A stretch of 64,000 nucleotides of DNA, taken from Cypionkella sp. GTDB taxonomy: Bacteria > Pseudomonadota > Alphaproteobacteria > Rhodobacterales > Rhodobacteraceae. The notes below the pieces were generated by a model. It was not told the DNA's origin and made no database searches. It saw nothing but the letters and a program-made list of their open reading frames with translations. Shown one piece after another: positions 38,065-46,370 of the stretch. Every line of letters starts with the position of its first letter. Position 1 is the first letter of the stretch. The DNA is taken from positions 62,001-126,000 of the forward strand of contig NZ_JAUSBA010000051.1 in the NCBI RefSeq assembly GCF_030652235.1. Direction: 5' to 3'. The translations under genes and the position numbers were made by a program.

Positions 38065-38847
38065 TTACCGCAAGCGCGGCGGCTTGCCGTCCATCCCCGG
38101 TGCCGCCCGCTCCACTGCAGCCTGCACCAGCAGATCCGGCACCTCAAACACCACCGCCACCCGCGCAAGCGCGACCACTACCGCATCGCTTGAGGCCAAA
38201 AACGTCACATCCAACTCCCCCGCCTCCAGCCCGGAAAACACCAAAGCCTCCGACAGCGCCCGCGCCAAAGCCTCCTCGGCCCCCGGCCGCGCATCCATCA
38301 CCGCCAGCATATGGCCCAGCCGCCCGTCACTATAGCGCACCCCCGCCAGCAGCGCCGCCCGCGCCAAGCCAGCCGCGCCGCCAAGCGTAAACGTCAAAGC
38401 ATCGCTCAATGCCTCTGGCAGACCCTTCGGTGCGAAAAACTGCGCAGGTGTGGCCTCGACCTCGACAGGCGCCGCCTCCAACATCTCGCACAGCCAGCGC
38501 AAGGCTTCTGGCGGCAACAACACCTCTGACACAGCGCCAGTGCCAAAGTTCAGCCCCAACGACAGCCCCTGCCCCAGCATTTGCTGCGCAATCAACCGCC
38601 CCGGCAGGGCTGCATAAGGCAGGCCCCCGCCCCCGCCCGCCATCACCGCCAACCTTTCCTCGGAATCGTATGCCAGCAACACCGGGCCGTCCGGCAGATC
38701 GAACACCTTAGGGTCCACCCGCGCGTCTTCCGCCTCGCGCTCCAGCAGCAGGAACAAGGTGGCATCCGCCAGCAGCCGGTAAAACCGCAACCCCGCCGAG
38801 GCGTCCCCCGCCTGCATCGCGCCATAAGCCTGATCGAGACTTTGCAT
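38065..38847 (-). CDS. SseB-family protein
   Basis: About 260 residues; the N-terminal SseB-like domain shows LLADATLFLLLEREAEDARV and an acidic-rich strand region FDLPDGPVLLAYDSEERL. The C-terminal half looks like the SseB C-terminal domain. The start is the ATG 7 bases after GGAGG; the frame continues upstream without such a site. Function unknown in this group (E. coli SseB is named for serine sensitivity). Confidence 0.75.
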   Translation of the reverse strand: MQSLDQAYGAMQAGDASAGLRFYRLLADATLFLLLEREAEDARVDPKVFDLPDGPVLLAYDSEERLAVMAGGGGGLPYAALPGRLIAQQMLGQGLSLGLNFGTGAVSEVLLPPEALRWLCEMLEAAPVEVEATPAQFFAPKGLPEALSDALTFTLGGAAGLARAALLAGVRYSDGRLGHMLAVMDARPGAEEALARALSEALVFSGLEAGELDVTFLASSDAVVVALARVAVVFEVPDLLVQAAVERAAPGMDGKPPRLR

Positions 38848-38995
38848 CACATCCTCCATTTTGCCATCGCTACCGCCACAAACGCCGCACCGCAACAGCG
38901 CAGCAACACTCGCAGACTTCCGTCAAATCCCGATTGTGACGCCACTGCCCCCCAGATAGGGAGGGACAAAACCCGTGCCGCCCCGGAATCCTGCT

Positions 38996-40243
38996 ATGTA
39001 TCGTGTCTCGCTCTTCATGCGCCATTTCGCCTTAGCCCTTTGTCTTGGCATCCTTGCCGCCACGCTTTGGCTTAACTTGGATGCCGCAAGTTACTATGAT
39101 TTCATTGAAGGACGCATCGCTGATCTGCACGCGCCCGCCTTTTTCACCAATCTGCTGCCAGCTTGGCTGACGCAATGGTCGCTGCAAAGCCCGGCCCTGA
39201 CCCCCGCCTCGCTCACCTCTCACGGGCTGATGGCATTGTTCATGTTCTTCGTCGGTAAGGAATTGTGGGAGGCGCTGATCCTAGAGCGTGGCGCGCTGTC
39301 TGGCCCGCAATCTTTAGTCCCACTTGGCGGTGTGATTGGGGCGACACTGGGTGCAGCCCTTGTCTGGATACTCACCAGCGCGCTGATCGAAACCGCCGCC
39401 GAATCCAGCCTTGGCATCGGCTGGCAAGTCCCGCTCGGCTCTGACGTGGTGCTCGGCTATGTCTTGGGCCGCCGGGTGTTCGGCCCAAACCACCCCGCCC
39501 TGCATGTGCTGCTGCTGGTCACCATCGCCTGCGATTTTCTCGGCCTCTTGGTGCTGGGTCTGTCCTACCCCAGTGGTGGTTTTTTCCGCTTGGGCTGGCT
39601 CGCGCTGCCGCTGCTCGCCAGCTTTGGCGTCTGGGCGCTCTATGGCCGCCGCCAACGCCTGAACGCCTCCGAAGCCGCCCGTCGCCGGGGCCTGATGCTT
39701 TGGCCCTATATCTTGGCCGCAGCCGTCTCTTTCATCGGCGTAGCCGCCGCAGGTCTGCCCCCGGCGCTTGGCCTGCTGCCCGTGATCCCCGCCATCCCGC
39801 ACGCAGACCGCTCGTTCGGATTTTTTGCCGAGGCCGAGAATTTTCTGTACGACCCGCTCAACCGCATCGCCCATCTGCTGGTGCGCCCGCTTGCGCTTGT
39901 GCTGTTCCTGTTTGGCCTGACCCGCGGTGGTATTGACCTTTCGGCCGCAGCCCCCACCACCCTCACCACGCTTGCCGCGCTCTGGATCGGCAAACCCTTG
40001 GGCTTTCTGCTTGGCTGCTGGCTTGCGGCCCGCATCACCCGCCGCACCTTGCCGCAAGGCATCGCCCTGCGCGAATTGCTGCTGATCGCCATGCTGCTGG
40101 GGATAGGCTTCACCGTCCCGGTCCTCGCTCTGGACACCGCTTTGCCCGGCGGCGGCATGGCCGAAGCCGCCCGCCTTGGCTTGGCACTTTCGCTTCTCGC
40201 CGCCGCCGCCGCTTTGCTGCTTGCCCGCCTCACCCGCCGCTAG
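38996..40243 (+). CDS. nhaA: NhaA-family Na+/H+ antiporter with altered Asp pair
   Basis: Inner-membrane antiporter of about 415 residues with many hydrophobic segments. The family marks WQVPLGSDVVLGYVLGRR (E. coli T132-D133 region) and LWIGKPLGFLLGCWLA (K300 region) are present, so membership is firm. At the ion site E. coli has the pair D163-D164 (IIDDLG). Here the aligned segment reads IACDFLG, with Asp kept at 163 and Phe at 164. That makes ion coupling doubtful or different. The start is the ATG giving MYRVSLFMRHF; an in-frame ATG 7 codons upstream also exists. Confidence 0.85.
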   Translation: MYRVSLFMRHFALALCLGILAATLWLNLDAASYYDFIEGRIADLHAPAFFTNLLPAWLTQWSLQSPALTPASLTSHGLMALFMFFVGKELWEALILERGALSGPQSLVPLGGVIGATLGAALVWILTSALIETAAESSLGIGWQVPLGSDVVLGYVLGRRVFGPNHPALHVLLLVTIACDFLGLLVLGLSYPSGGFFRLGWLALPLLASFGVWALYGRRQRLNASEAARRRGLMLWPYILAAAVSFIGVAAAGLPPALGLLPVIPAIPHADRSFGFFAEAENFLYDPLNRIAHLLVRPLALVLFLFGLTRGGIDLSAAAPTTLTTLAALWIGKPLGFLLGCWLAARITRRTLPQGIALRELLLIAMLLGIGFTVPVLALDTALPGGGMAEAARLGLALSLLAAAAALLLARLTRR

Positions 40244-40302
40244 AAGCCGACCAACCTTAACAAATTCCCCAAAATTTGCCTAAAATTGCGTTTCATCTTG
40301 GC

Positions 40303-40343
40303 CTAAATACTCCACGGGGGTGTGGGGGTGTGAAGCCCCCACC
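40303..40343 (+). repeat. Dispersed intergenic repeat, copy 4
   Basis: TAAATACTCCACGGGGGTG followed by TGGGGGTGTGAAGCCCCCACC, nearly the same as copy 3 at 38.02 kb and in the same orientation. It lies 60 bases after the nhaA stop. Confidence 0.7.
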
Positions 40344-40723
40344 GCTGTCAGCCAGCGCTTCGCTTACCGATCACAATAAGCACTTGGACATCTTCCCAAT
40401 AAGGCGTCGCCCGCAGCGCACCACTCAGGGAAAGGCGTTCATGCAGCACGCGAAACGCCGCCTGACCCGCACCGCACCCCAATCCGCCCGCATCACACCA
40501 CGCATCACATCCGCGTGCGCGCAGACAATTTCCCCCACCAATACCGCCCCACCTTGCGCCATTGTCCATGGATGCGACATAATGATGCCTCAAAGCCGGA
40601 TTAGACCCGTAGTAGGCTCTTGCGCGTCACCAAGAACCAAGCGTTAACACTTCTTCGGTAAGGCTGGGGGCGCTGGCCGATACCGATGTGCACAGACAGG
40701 AGGCAGACCCGTCACGGGCAGCC
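40344..40723. other. Gap without a convincing gene, upstream of kpsT
   Basis: 380 bp. The minus strand has an 81-codon frame (TTG start) with a tail reading LRATPYWEDVQVLIVIGKR, which has a protein-like look, but a Cys/Gly-rich middle and no ribosome-binding site. It could be the remnant of a gene. A GGAGG occurs near 40700 with no start codon at the right distance. The promoter for the kps genes must lie here. Confidence 0.4.
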
Positions 40724-41377
40724 ATGATCGCGTTTGAGAATGTCAGCAAGTCCTTCTGGACAGGGAAGTCGCGCAAGGTGATCCTTGATCGCGCCTCTTT
40801 CACCGTTGAGGTCGGCAATTCTCTGGGCATCCTCGCCAAAAACGGCACCGGCAAAACCACCATCATCAACATGATGGCCGGGCTAGAGAAACCCGATGAG
40901 GGCAAGGTCATCCGCACCTCGCGGATCTCTTTCCCGCTCGGCTTCATGGGCGGCATCCTGTCGAAACACACCGCGACTGAAAACGCCCGCTACATCGCGC
41001 GACTTTACGGCCTCGACCCCGATTATGTCGAAAGCTTCTGCCGCTGGCTGTCAAACATCGACGAATATTTTGACCAACCGATCGGCAAATATTCCTCGGG
41101 CATGCGCTCGCGCTTCTCTTTTGCTTTGATGCTGGCGTTAGAGTTTGACATTTACCTGATCGACGAAGGCATGCCGTCTTCCACTGATGTTGAATTCAAC
41201 CGCAAAGCGGGTCAGGTGCTGCGCCAGCGCTTGAAAAACGCCACCGTGGTGGTGGTGTCGCACCAGCCCTCGACACTGGAGAAATTCTGCCGCTCGGCCG
41301 CGGTATTGCGCAATGGCCAGTTGTATATGTTTGAAACTTTAGAAGAGGCGAAGCGGCTTTATGACTACCAAACTTAG
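40724..41377 (+). CDS. kpsT: Capsule polysaccharide export ATPase, KpsT type
   Basis: ABC ATPase that drives export of a lipid-linked capsule chain. Walker A reads GILAKNGTGKTTIIN, the signature is KYSSGMRSRFSFAL (group 2 capsule form, SSGMRSR), Walker B IYLIDEGM, and the H-loop VVVSHQPST. About 217 residues, as in KpsT. The start was set at MIAFENVSKSFW; an ATG 12 codons upstream is also open. It overlaps kpsE by 17 bp. The matching permease KpsM is not next to it. Confidence 0.9.
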   Translation: MIAFENVSKSFWTGKSRKVILDRASFTVEVGNSLGILAKNGTGKTTIINMMAGLEKPDEGKVIRTSRISFPLGFMGGILSKHTATENARYIARLYGLDPDYVESFCRWLSNIDEYFDQPIGKYSSGMRSRFSFALMLALEFDIYLIDEGMPSSTDVEFNRKAGQVLRQRLKNATVVVVSHQPSTLEKFCRSAAVLRNGQLYMFETLEEAKRLYDYQT

Positions 41378-43076
41378 TGTTCAGCGCTTCCGCACCCGTC
41401 GCCCCGATCCGGTTCAGGCCCCCGCGCCGCTGCCGCTGCCGCTGACCGTGGCTGCCACCAAAGCGGCCCCATCGAAAGCCGCGCAGCCAACTGCCGCAAA
41501 ACCCGCGGCTCCGGCGCAACCCCGCGTCGGGGATCGCGCCTTCTTTCCCACCGAAGAAGACGATGGCTTCGCGGGCATGACCTTCCCCACCGCCAACAAA
41601 CCTGTCACCAAAAGTCCCCCCGAAGATATCGACACCATCCGGCAAGAATCCCTGACGGGTCGGCAGTTGCGCATGGCCCGGCGGCTTGCGCAAAAACACG
41701 GCCTGCCCGCCACTTCGGATTTTGACGCGGTGCGGCTCTTGCGCAACGCAGGCATCGACCCGTTCCAAGCCAATTCGGTGCTGGAACTGGTGTCCTCCAG
41801 CGACGGTCCGCCGGTGCCGCCCTCAGGTTCACGCGCGCTGATCCTGACCCCCGGCGGCGATGGCATCCAACTGCCGCAAACCATCAAACCGGTCCAGCTG
41901 CCCTCGACCGAAGAACAGATGGAACGGGCGCATTTTGCCGAAGTTGGCAGAATCCAGCGCGATATCGTCGCCCGCCGCCGCAAGAAATCCCTGCTGCTGG
42001 CGGCGCGTTTGTTCGTGTTTGTCGGCCTGCCCACCATTCTTGCGGCGATCTATTACTATACCATCGCCACGCCGATGTATGCCTCGCACAGCGAATTCGT
42101 CATTCAGCAAAACGATGCGGCTCCCTCTGGCATCAGCTCGATGCTGAAAGGCTCGGCGATGGCAACCTCGCAGGATTCGATTGCGGCCCAAGGCTATCTG
42201 CAAAGCCAGGACGCAATGGTGCGGCTGGATCAAGACATCGGCTTTCGCAATCAGTTCTCAGCCCCCAGCATCGACCCGCTGCAGCGGCTTGATGTCAACG
42301 CCACGCAATCGGCGACCTACAAGGCTTACAAGAAGTTTGTGAAAATTTCCTACGATCCGACCGAAGGGTTGATCAAGATGGATGTGATCACCCCAGATCC
42401 CGAACTGTCAGTACAATACTCCAAAGCCTTGATCGGTTACGCCGAAGAACGCGCCGATCAACTGACGGCACAGGTGCGCGACGATCAGATGCTGGGCTCG
42501 CGAGAAAGCAATGATGAGGCCGAGGCCAAGTTGGCCGAGGCCAATGAGCGTGTTGTCGCCTTGCAGGAGAAAAACAAAATCCTGTCGTCTGAGGTCGAGG
42601 TCAGCCTGATCAGCGCGCAGATTGGCCAGCTTGACACCCAGCTGACCACCGAAAAGCTGTCGCTGGCGCAAATGGAAGCGAACGCCAATCCGAACCAAGC
42701 CCGGATGGAGCCTGTGAAGCGCCGCATCGCGACGCTGGAAGATCAGACCGCACAGTTGCGCGCCAAACTGACAGAGAATGACGCCAACGGCCAGTCGCTG
42801 GCACGCGTGCAATCTGAACTGCTGGTGGCGCAAGCCGAGGTGGCGATGCGTCAGCTGTTGCTGTCGCAATCGGTGCAAGCGATGGAACTGGCGCGCAATG
42901 AGGCCAATCGGCAGACCCGCTATCTGTCGGTCTCGGTCAACCCGGTTGCCGCCGATGAGGCCGCCTATCCGCGTGCCTTCGAGTCCACTTTGGTGGTGAT
43001 GCTGATCCTGATCGGGATTTATCTGATGATCACCATGACCATCGCTATTCTGTATGAACAGGTGACCTCGGGATGA
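41361..43076 (+). CDS. kpsE: Capsule polysaccharide export inner-membrane protein, KpsE type
   Basis: PCP/Wzz-like export protein. A long Pro/Ala-rich cytoplasmic N-terminal part (about 1-205) not found in E. coli KpsE; first membrane segment about 212-235; periplasmic domain beginning YASHSEFVIQQND; coiled-coil stretch about 370-500; second membrane segment about 538-565 (ESTLVVMLILIGIYLMITMT). 571 residues, longer than the usual 380-ish. It overlaps kdsA by 4 bp. Confidence 0.87.
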   Translation: MTTKLSVQRFRTRRPDPVQAPAPLPLPLTVAATKAAPSKAAQPTAAKPAAPAQPRVGDRAFFPTEEDDGFAGMTFPTANKPVTKSPPEDIDTIRQESLTGRQLRMARRLAQKHGLPATSDFDAVRLLRNAGIDPFQANSVLELVSSSDGPPVPPSGSRALILTPGGDGIQLPQTIKPVQLPSTEEQMERAHFAEVGRIQRDIVARRRKKSLLLAARLFVFVGLPTILAAIYYYTIATPMYASHSEFVIQQNDAAPSGISSMLKGSAMATSQDSIAAQGYLQSQDAMVRLDQDIGFRNQFSAPSIDPLQRLDVNATQSATYKAYKKFVKISYDPTEGLIKMDVITPDPELSVQYSKALIGYAEERADQLTAQVRDDQMLGSRESNDEAEAKLAEANERVVALQEKNKILSSEVEVSLISAQIGQLDTQLTTEKLSLAQMEANANPNQARMEPVKRRIATLEDQTAQLRAKLTENDANGQSLARVQSELLVAQAEVAMRQLLLSQSVQAMELARNEANRQTRYLSVSVNPVAADEAAYPRAFESTLVVMLILIGIYLMITMTIAILYEQVTSG

Positions 43077-43918
43077 TGCACAACGCAATGAAACAGGTCG
43101 CCATAGGCGGTCTTCGTATCGGCAATGATCTGCCCCTGCTGGTGATCGCGGGGCCCTGTCAGCTGGAAAGTCTGGACCATGCCCAGATGATCGCTGGCGT
43201 TATGGCCGAGGCCTGTGCGGCTGTCGGCGCGCAATATGTCTTCAAGGCCAGCTATGACAAAGCCAACCGCACCTCGCTGTCGGGCCGCCGTGGCATGGGC
43301 ATGGCCGCCGGGCTCAAGGTGCTGGAAGCCGTGCGCGGCTCTGGCATCCCGGTGCTGACCGACATTCACGACATCGCACAGGCGCGCGAAGCCGCGCAGG
43401 TGGTTGATGTCATCCAAATCCCAGCTTTCCTGTGCCGTCAGACCGATCTGCTGCTGGCCGCAGGCAAGACCGGGGCGGTGGTGAACGTCAAAAAGGGCCA
43501 GTTTCTGGCCCCGTGGGACATGGCCAATGTCGCCGAAAAACTCGCCTCGACGGGCAATGAACGCATCCTGCTGACCGAGCGCGGGGCGAGCTTTGGCTAC
43601 AACACCCTTGTCACCGACATGCGCAGCCTGCCGATCATGGCGCGCACCGGCTATCCGGTGATCATGGATGCCACCCATTCGGTGCAGCAACCCGGCGGGC
43701 TTGGTGGTTCCAGCGGCGGCCAACGCGAATTTGCGCCGGTGATGGCCCGCGCCGCAGTGTCGTTGGGGATCGCGGGGGTGTTTATTGAGACGCATGAAGC
43801 ACCGGATACCGCACCCTCCGATGGGCCGAACATGATCCCTCTGGATCAGATGGCCGCCTTGATCACCAGCCTGATGGCGTTTGACCGCTTGGCGAAGGCC
43901 GATCCCCTGCACGTTTGA
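43073..43918 (+). CDS. kdsA: 3-deoxy-8-phosphooctulonate synthase
   Basis: Condenses PEP and arabinose 5-phosphate to KDO 8-phosphate for LPS and capsule linkers. Conserved blocks: VIAGPCQLES, FKASYDKANRTS, GVPVLTDIHD-like GIPVLTDIHD, IQIPAFLCRQTDLL, ERGASFGYNTLV, DATHSVQQPGG. Coupled to kpsE by ATGA, which suggests KDO supply for the capsule. Whether a second copy exists for LPS cannot be seen here. Confidence 0.96.
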   Translation: MMHNAMKQVAIGGLRIGNDLPLLVIAGPCQLESLDHAQMIAGVMAEACAAVGAQYVFKASYDKANRTSLSGRRGMGMAAGLKVLEAVRGSGIPVLTDIHDIAQAREAAQVVDVIQIPAFLCRQTDLLLAAGKTGAVVNVKKGQFLAPWDMANVAEKLASTGNERILLTERGASFGYNTLVTDMRSLPIMARTGYPVIMDATHSVQQPGGLGGSSGGQREFAPVMARAAVSLGIAGVFIETHEAPDTAPSDGPNMIPLDQMAALITSLMAFDRLAKADPLHV

Positions 43919-43940
43919 AGTGTTGCTGGTTGATTGATCA

Positions 43941-44007
43941 GCAGCGGGGGCCAGCCCCCTAGCCTGTTTTTTCTCGCAGAAAATACAGGCCTACCCCCGG
44001 GATATTT
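43941..44007 (-). repeat. Dispersed intergenic repeat, copy 5
   Basis: GCAGCGGGGGCCAGCCCCCT and, 40 bases on, CCTACCCCCGGGATATTTGC. Two half-elements with the same words as copies 1 and 2 (GGCCAGC, CCCCGGGATATTT). Placed after the kdsA operon. Confidence 0.5.
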
Positions 44008-44105
44008 GCGCACAGAGGAGGACCATTTCAGACAGATTCTAGGGAAAGTGTTAAAAATCCCTTAAAGGCACCCAGTCATATCATTGATATAAAACAACAA
44101 TAAAA

Positions 44106-44122
44106 GGTCCCGAGTTGGGACC
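44106..44122 (-). terminator. Terminator after the yhiN-like gene
   Basis: GGTCCC and GGGACC pair around GAGTT; on the minus strand this is followed by TTTTATTG. It lies directly after the flavoprotein stop. Confidence 0.75.
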
Positions 44123-44125
44123 ACC

Positions 44126-45304
44126 TTAGGCCACCTGCCCCGCAGCCCAGCCCGATGACCACGCCCATTGAAAATTATACCCGCCAAGCCACCCCGTCAC
44201 ATCCACCACTTCGCCGATAAAAAACAAGCCCGGCACGGACCGCGCCATCATCGTCCGCCCATCCAGCCCATCGGTATCTACGCCCCCCAAAGTTACCTCT
44301 GCCGTCCGATAGCCCTCTGATCCCACAGGCCGCAGCCGCCAGTCCCGCAGCATTCCCGCCACCCGCTCCAACTCACCCCGCCCCAACTCCGCCATCGGCG
44401 CGGTGATCGCCAGACTGGCCTCGATATGCCGCGCCAACTTCTCGGGCACGATCCGCCCCAGCACCGTCCTCAGCGCCAGCTTGCCCTGCTCTCGCTTGGC
44501 CTGCCCCAACTCCGCCGTCACATCCCGTCCGGGGGCCAGATCCAACCGCACCTCATCGCCCTCACGCCAATAGCTCGACGCCTGCAACACCGCAGGCCCC
44601 GAGAGCCCGCGATGGGTAAACAGCACCGCCTCATCAAAGCCGGTCTTCCCCGCCGAGACCCGCCCCTGCACCGCCACACCGGCCAGCGGCACCATCCAAT
44701 CCAACTCCTGCGCCGCGAAAGTCAGCGGCACCAAACCGGGCCGGGTTTCCACCAAAGCCAGTCCAAAACTCTCTGCCACCTGGTAGCCGAACCCGCTCGC
44801 GCCCATCTTCGGAATAGACTTGCCCCCGGTCGCCACCACCACTGACGCCGCCCGCACCACCCCCCGCGCGGTCTCGACCTCAAACCCCGTCGAAGCCTGC
44901 CGTACCGCGGTCACGCCACAGCCCAGCCACAGCATCACCCCGGTGTGGGCCATATCGCCCAACAGCATATCCACAACCTGCTTGGCCGAGCCATCACAGA
45001 ACAGCTGCCCCAAGGTCTTCTCATGCCAAGCAATCCCTGCGCCATCCATCCGCGCGATAAAATCCCACTGGGTGAACCGCTTAAGCGCCGACAAAGCAAA
45101 GCGCGGATTCTGCGAGATGAACCGATCCGGCGCGATCCCCAAATTGGTAAAGTTACACCGCCCGCCGCCCGAGATGCGAATCTTCTCACCAGCAGCCTTG
45201 GCATGGTCGACCAGCAACACCCGCCGCCCGCGCCTCCCCGCCTCAATGGCCGCGAACATGCCCGCCGCGCCAGCCCCCAAAACGATGACATCAACCTGTT
45301 CCAT
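44126..45304 (-). CDS. YhiN/HI0933-family flavoprotein
   Basis: FAD/NAD(P)-binding oxidoreductase of 392 residues. The dinucleotide motif is VLGAGAAGMFAAIEAGRRG; the family block KIRISGGGRCNFTN follows, and the C-terminus has FFIGEVVDVTGWLGGYNFQW. The biochemical role of the family is unknown. It ends the core region before the tRNA gene. Confidence 0.92.
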   Translation of the reverse strand: MEQVDVIVLGAGAAGMFAAIEAGRRGRRVLLVDHAKAAGEKIRISGGGRCNFTNLGIAPDRFISQNPRFALSALKRFTQWDFIARMDGAGIAWHEKTLGQLFCDGSAKQVVDMLLGDMAHTGVMLWLGCGVTAVRQASTGFEVETARGVVRAASVVVATGGKSIPKMGASGFGYQVAESFGLALVETRPGLVPLTFAAQELDWMVPLAGVAVQGRVSAGKTGFDEAVLFTHRGLSGPAVLQASSYWREGDEVRLDLAPGRDVTAELGQAKREQGKLALRTVLGRIVPEKLARHIEASLAITAPMAELGRGELERVAGMLRDWRLRPVGSEGYRTAEVTLGGVDTDGLDGRTMMARSVPGLFFIGEVVDVTGWLGGYNFQWAWSSGWAAGQVA

Positions 45305-45405
45305 GCCCCCTCATACGCCGCGAGGCCCGCGCCTGACAACCACATGATGATTTTCGCAAAACCCCCTTGCACCCCCCCGATGCCTTCGCTAATAACCGCC
45401 GTAGT

Positions 45406-45480
45406 TGGGGCGTCGCCAAGCGGTAAGGCATCGGTTTTTGGTACCGACATACGGAGGTTCGATCCCTCCCGCCCCAGCCA
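45406..45480 (+). tRNA. tRNA-Gln (anticodon UUG), CCA encoded
   Basis: 75 bases fold as a cloverleaf: acceptor TGGGGCG pairs with CGCCCCA; the D-arm region is CGCCAAGCGGTAAGGC; the anticodon arm TCGGTTTTTGGTACCGA carries TTG; the T-arm is GGAGGTTCGATCCCTCC; discriminator G and encoded CCA follow. The 3' part is duplicated at 62577, marking it as the attachment site of the island. Confidence 0.95.
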
Positions 45481-45483
45481 ACT
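45464..45483 (+). repeat. attL core, 20 bp
   Basis: CCCTCCCGCCCCAGCCAACT, covering the 3' T-stem, acceptor, CCA and three bases beyond the tRNA. The copy at the other end is identical, and after one mismatch ATT also matches. Confidence 0.9.
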
Positions 45484-45531
45484 CATTATATTGTGTAAAA
45501 TCATACGCTTAGCGGACCGTCGGTCGGCGAA

Positions 45532-45558
45532 TGTGTTACAGTCTTGTGTGTGTAACAC
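45532..45558. promoter_or_regulatory. Left arm sites: TGTGTTACAGTC and inverted TGTAACAC
   Basis: TGTGTTACAGTC at 45532-45543 and its inverse TGTAACAC at 45551-45558. The same word occurs twice beside attR. Likely binding sites for the integrase N-terminal domain or an excisionase. Confidence 0.6.
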
Positions 45559-45589
45559 GCGGGCTTTTCGACTCCACCTCGGACGCATC

Positions 45590-45623
45590 AAAAAAGCCCG
45601 CCACGGCGCGAACCGGGCGGGCT
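45590..45623 (-). terminator. Terminator for leftmost island operon
   Basis: On the minus strand AGCCCGCC and GGCGGGCT pair around 13 bases, followed by six T. About 30 bases after the stop of the 83-residue gene. Confidence 0.85.
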
Positions 45624-45649
45624 ATGGTCGTGTGGTGTTGTGATCGAGG

Positions 45650-45901
45650 TTAGGCGGCCTCGCCATGCACGTTCACCGTCCGGCGGATCGCTTCATTCGC
45701 TGCGTCGATTGCTTGACGCATCTTTACCCGTGCAGCCTTCAAATCGCCCTTGATACGTTCAACTTCGACACGGGCTTGTTCTTCATTGTTAAGCGCAGCA
45801 AGTGCCTCACGGCGCTTCCGTTCACGATAACCGCTGATGAACGCCGTCATTGAGGGGCTGAGTGATGTTTCAGCATCTGCAACCTGTTCCATATCCATCA
45901 T
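45650..45901 (-). CDS. Island hypothetical protein, 83 residues, coiled coil
   Basis: Charged helical protein. The stretch from about residue 27 to 75 (RKRREALAALNNEEQARVEV and on) has a heptad-like pattern and probably forms a coiled coil. It has no family I recognise. Overlaps the preceding gene by 4 bp and is followed by a terminator; first genes of this kind in satellites are often regulatory or interference factors, but nothing here shows that. Confidence 0.6.
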   Translation of the reverse strand: MMDMEQVADAETSLSPSMTAFISGYRERKRREALAALNNEEQARVEVERIKGDLKAARVKMRQAIDAANEAIRRTVNVHGEAA

Positions 45902-46239
45902 GCTACCACCTGCGCGCCGCCACGGCGTTCGGCCATCAGATCGGCCACCGTGCGATAAATACCTTCACCCGGCTTCCAGAACGTCACCTGCAAAGCGGCA
46001 TAGCTGTGCGTCTCGTGCATGGCGACAATCGGGCCGATCAGCGACTCGGTGAAGAACTCGATAAGGTGGAAAGCACCAATTTCCGGCTCCACGCTGATCG
46101 TAGGGCGCTTCCACATACCGCCGTCTGCCATCGGGTTGCCATGCGCCTCGTGCAGGAAGCTGTTGAACTCCTTCTGGTTCATGCAGATGGTAATTGTGTT
46201 GGTTTCTTGTATCATTGGTCGCGCGTTCTCAGTGCCCAT
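45898..46239 (-). CDS. Island hypothetical protein, 113 residues
   Basis: Start set at MGTENARPMIQETNT, where AAGGAACCC precedes the ATG; the open frame goes 45 codons further up but has no such site. Mixed alpha-beta character with ITICMNQKEFNSFLHEAHG and VEPEIGAFHLIEFFTES. Unknown family. Overlaps the next gene (ATGA). Confidence 0.6.
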   Translation of the reverse strand: MGTENARPMIQETNTITICMNQKEFNSFLHEAHGNPMADGGMWKRPTISVEPEIGAFHLIEFFTESLIGPIVAMHETHSYAALQVTFWKPGEGIYRTVADLMAERRGGAQVVA

Positions 46240-46370
46240 AATGGGTTCCTTTTGATTGTCGATGTTTTGAAGTCTTGCTTCCCTAAAGCCTATAGCGGCC
46301 GATTCGAGCGTTGCGCTTGGCGGGCGTTCACGTTCCCGTGATGTCCGCAACCGTGATCTGTTTTTTTGCG

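Noticed and set aside
40348-40593. 81-codon minus-strand frame with tail LRATPYWEDVQVLIVIGKR
   Set aside because: The tail looks protein-like, but the middle is Cys/Gly-rich, the start is TTG with no ribosome-binding site, and a stop lies just upstream. Kept only as a possible remnant.
43019-43912. 297-codon minus-strand frame opposite kdsA
   Set aside because: Shadow of a well-conserved enzyme gene; no start context.
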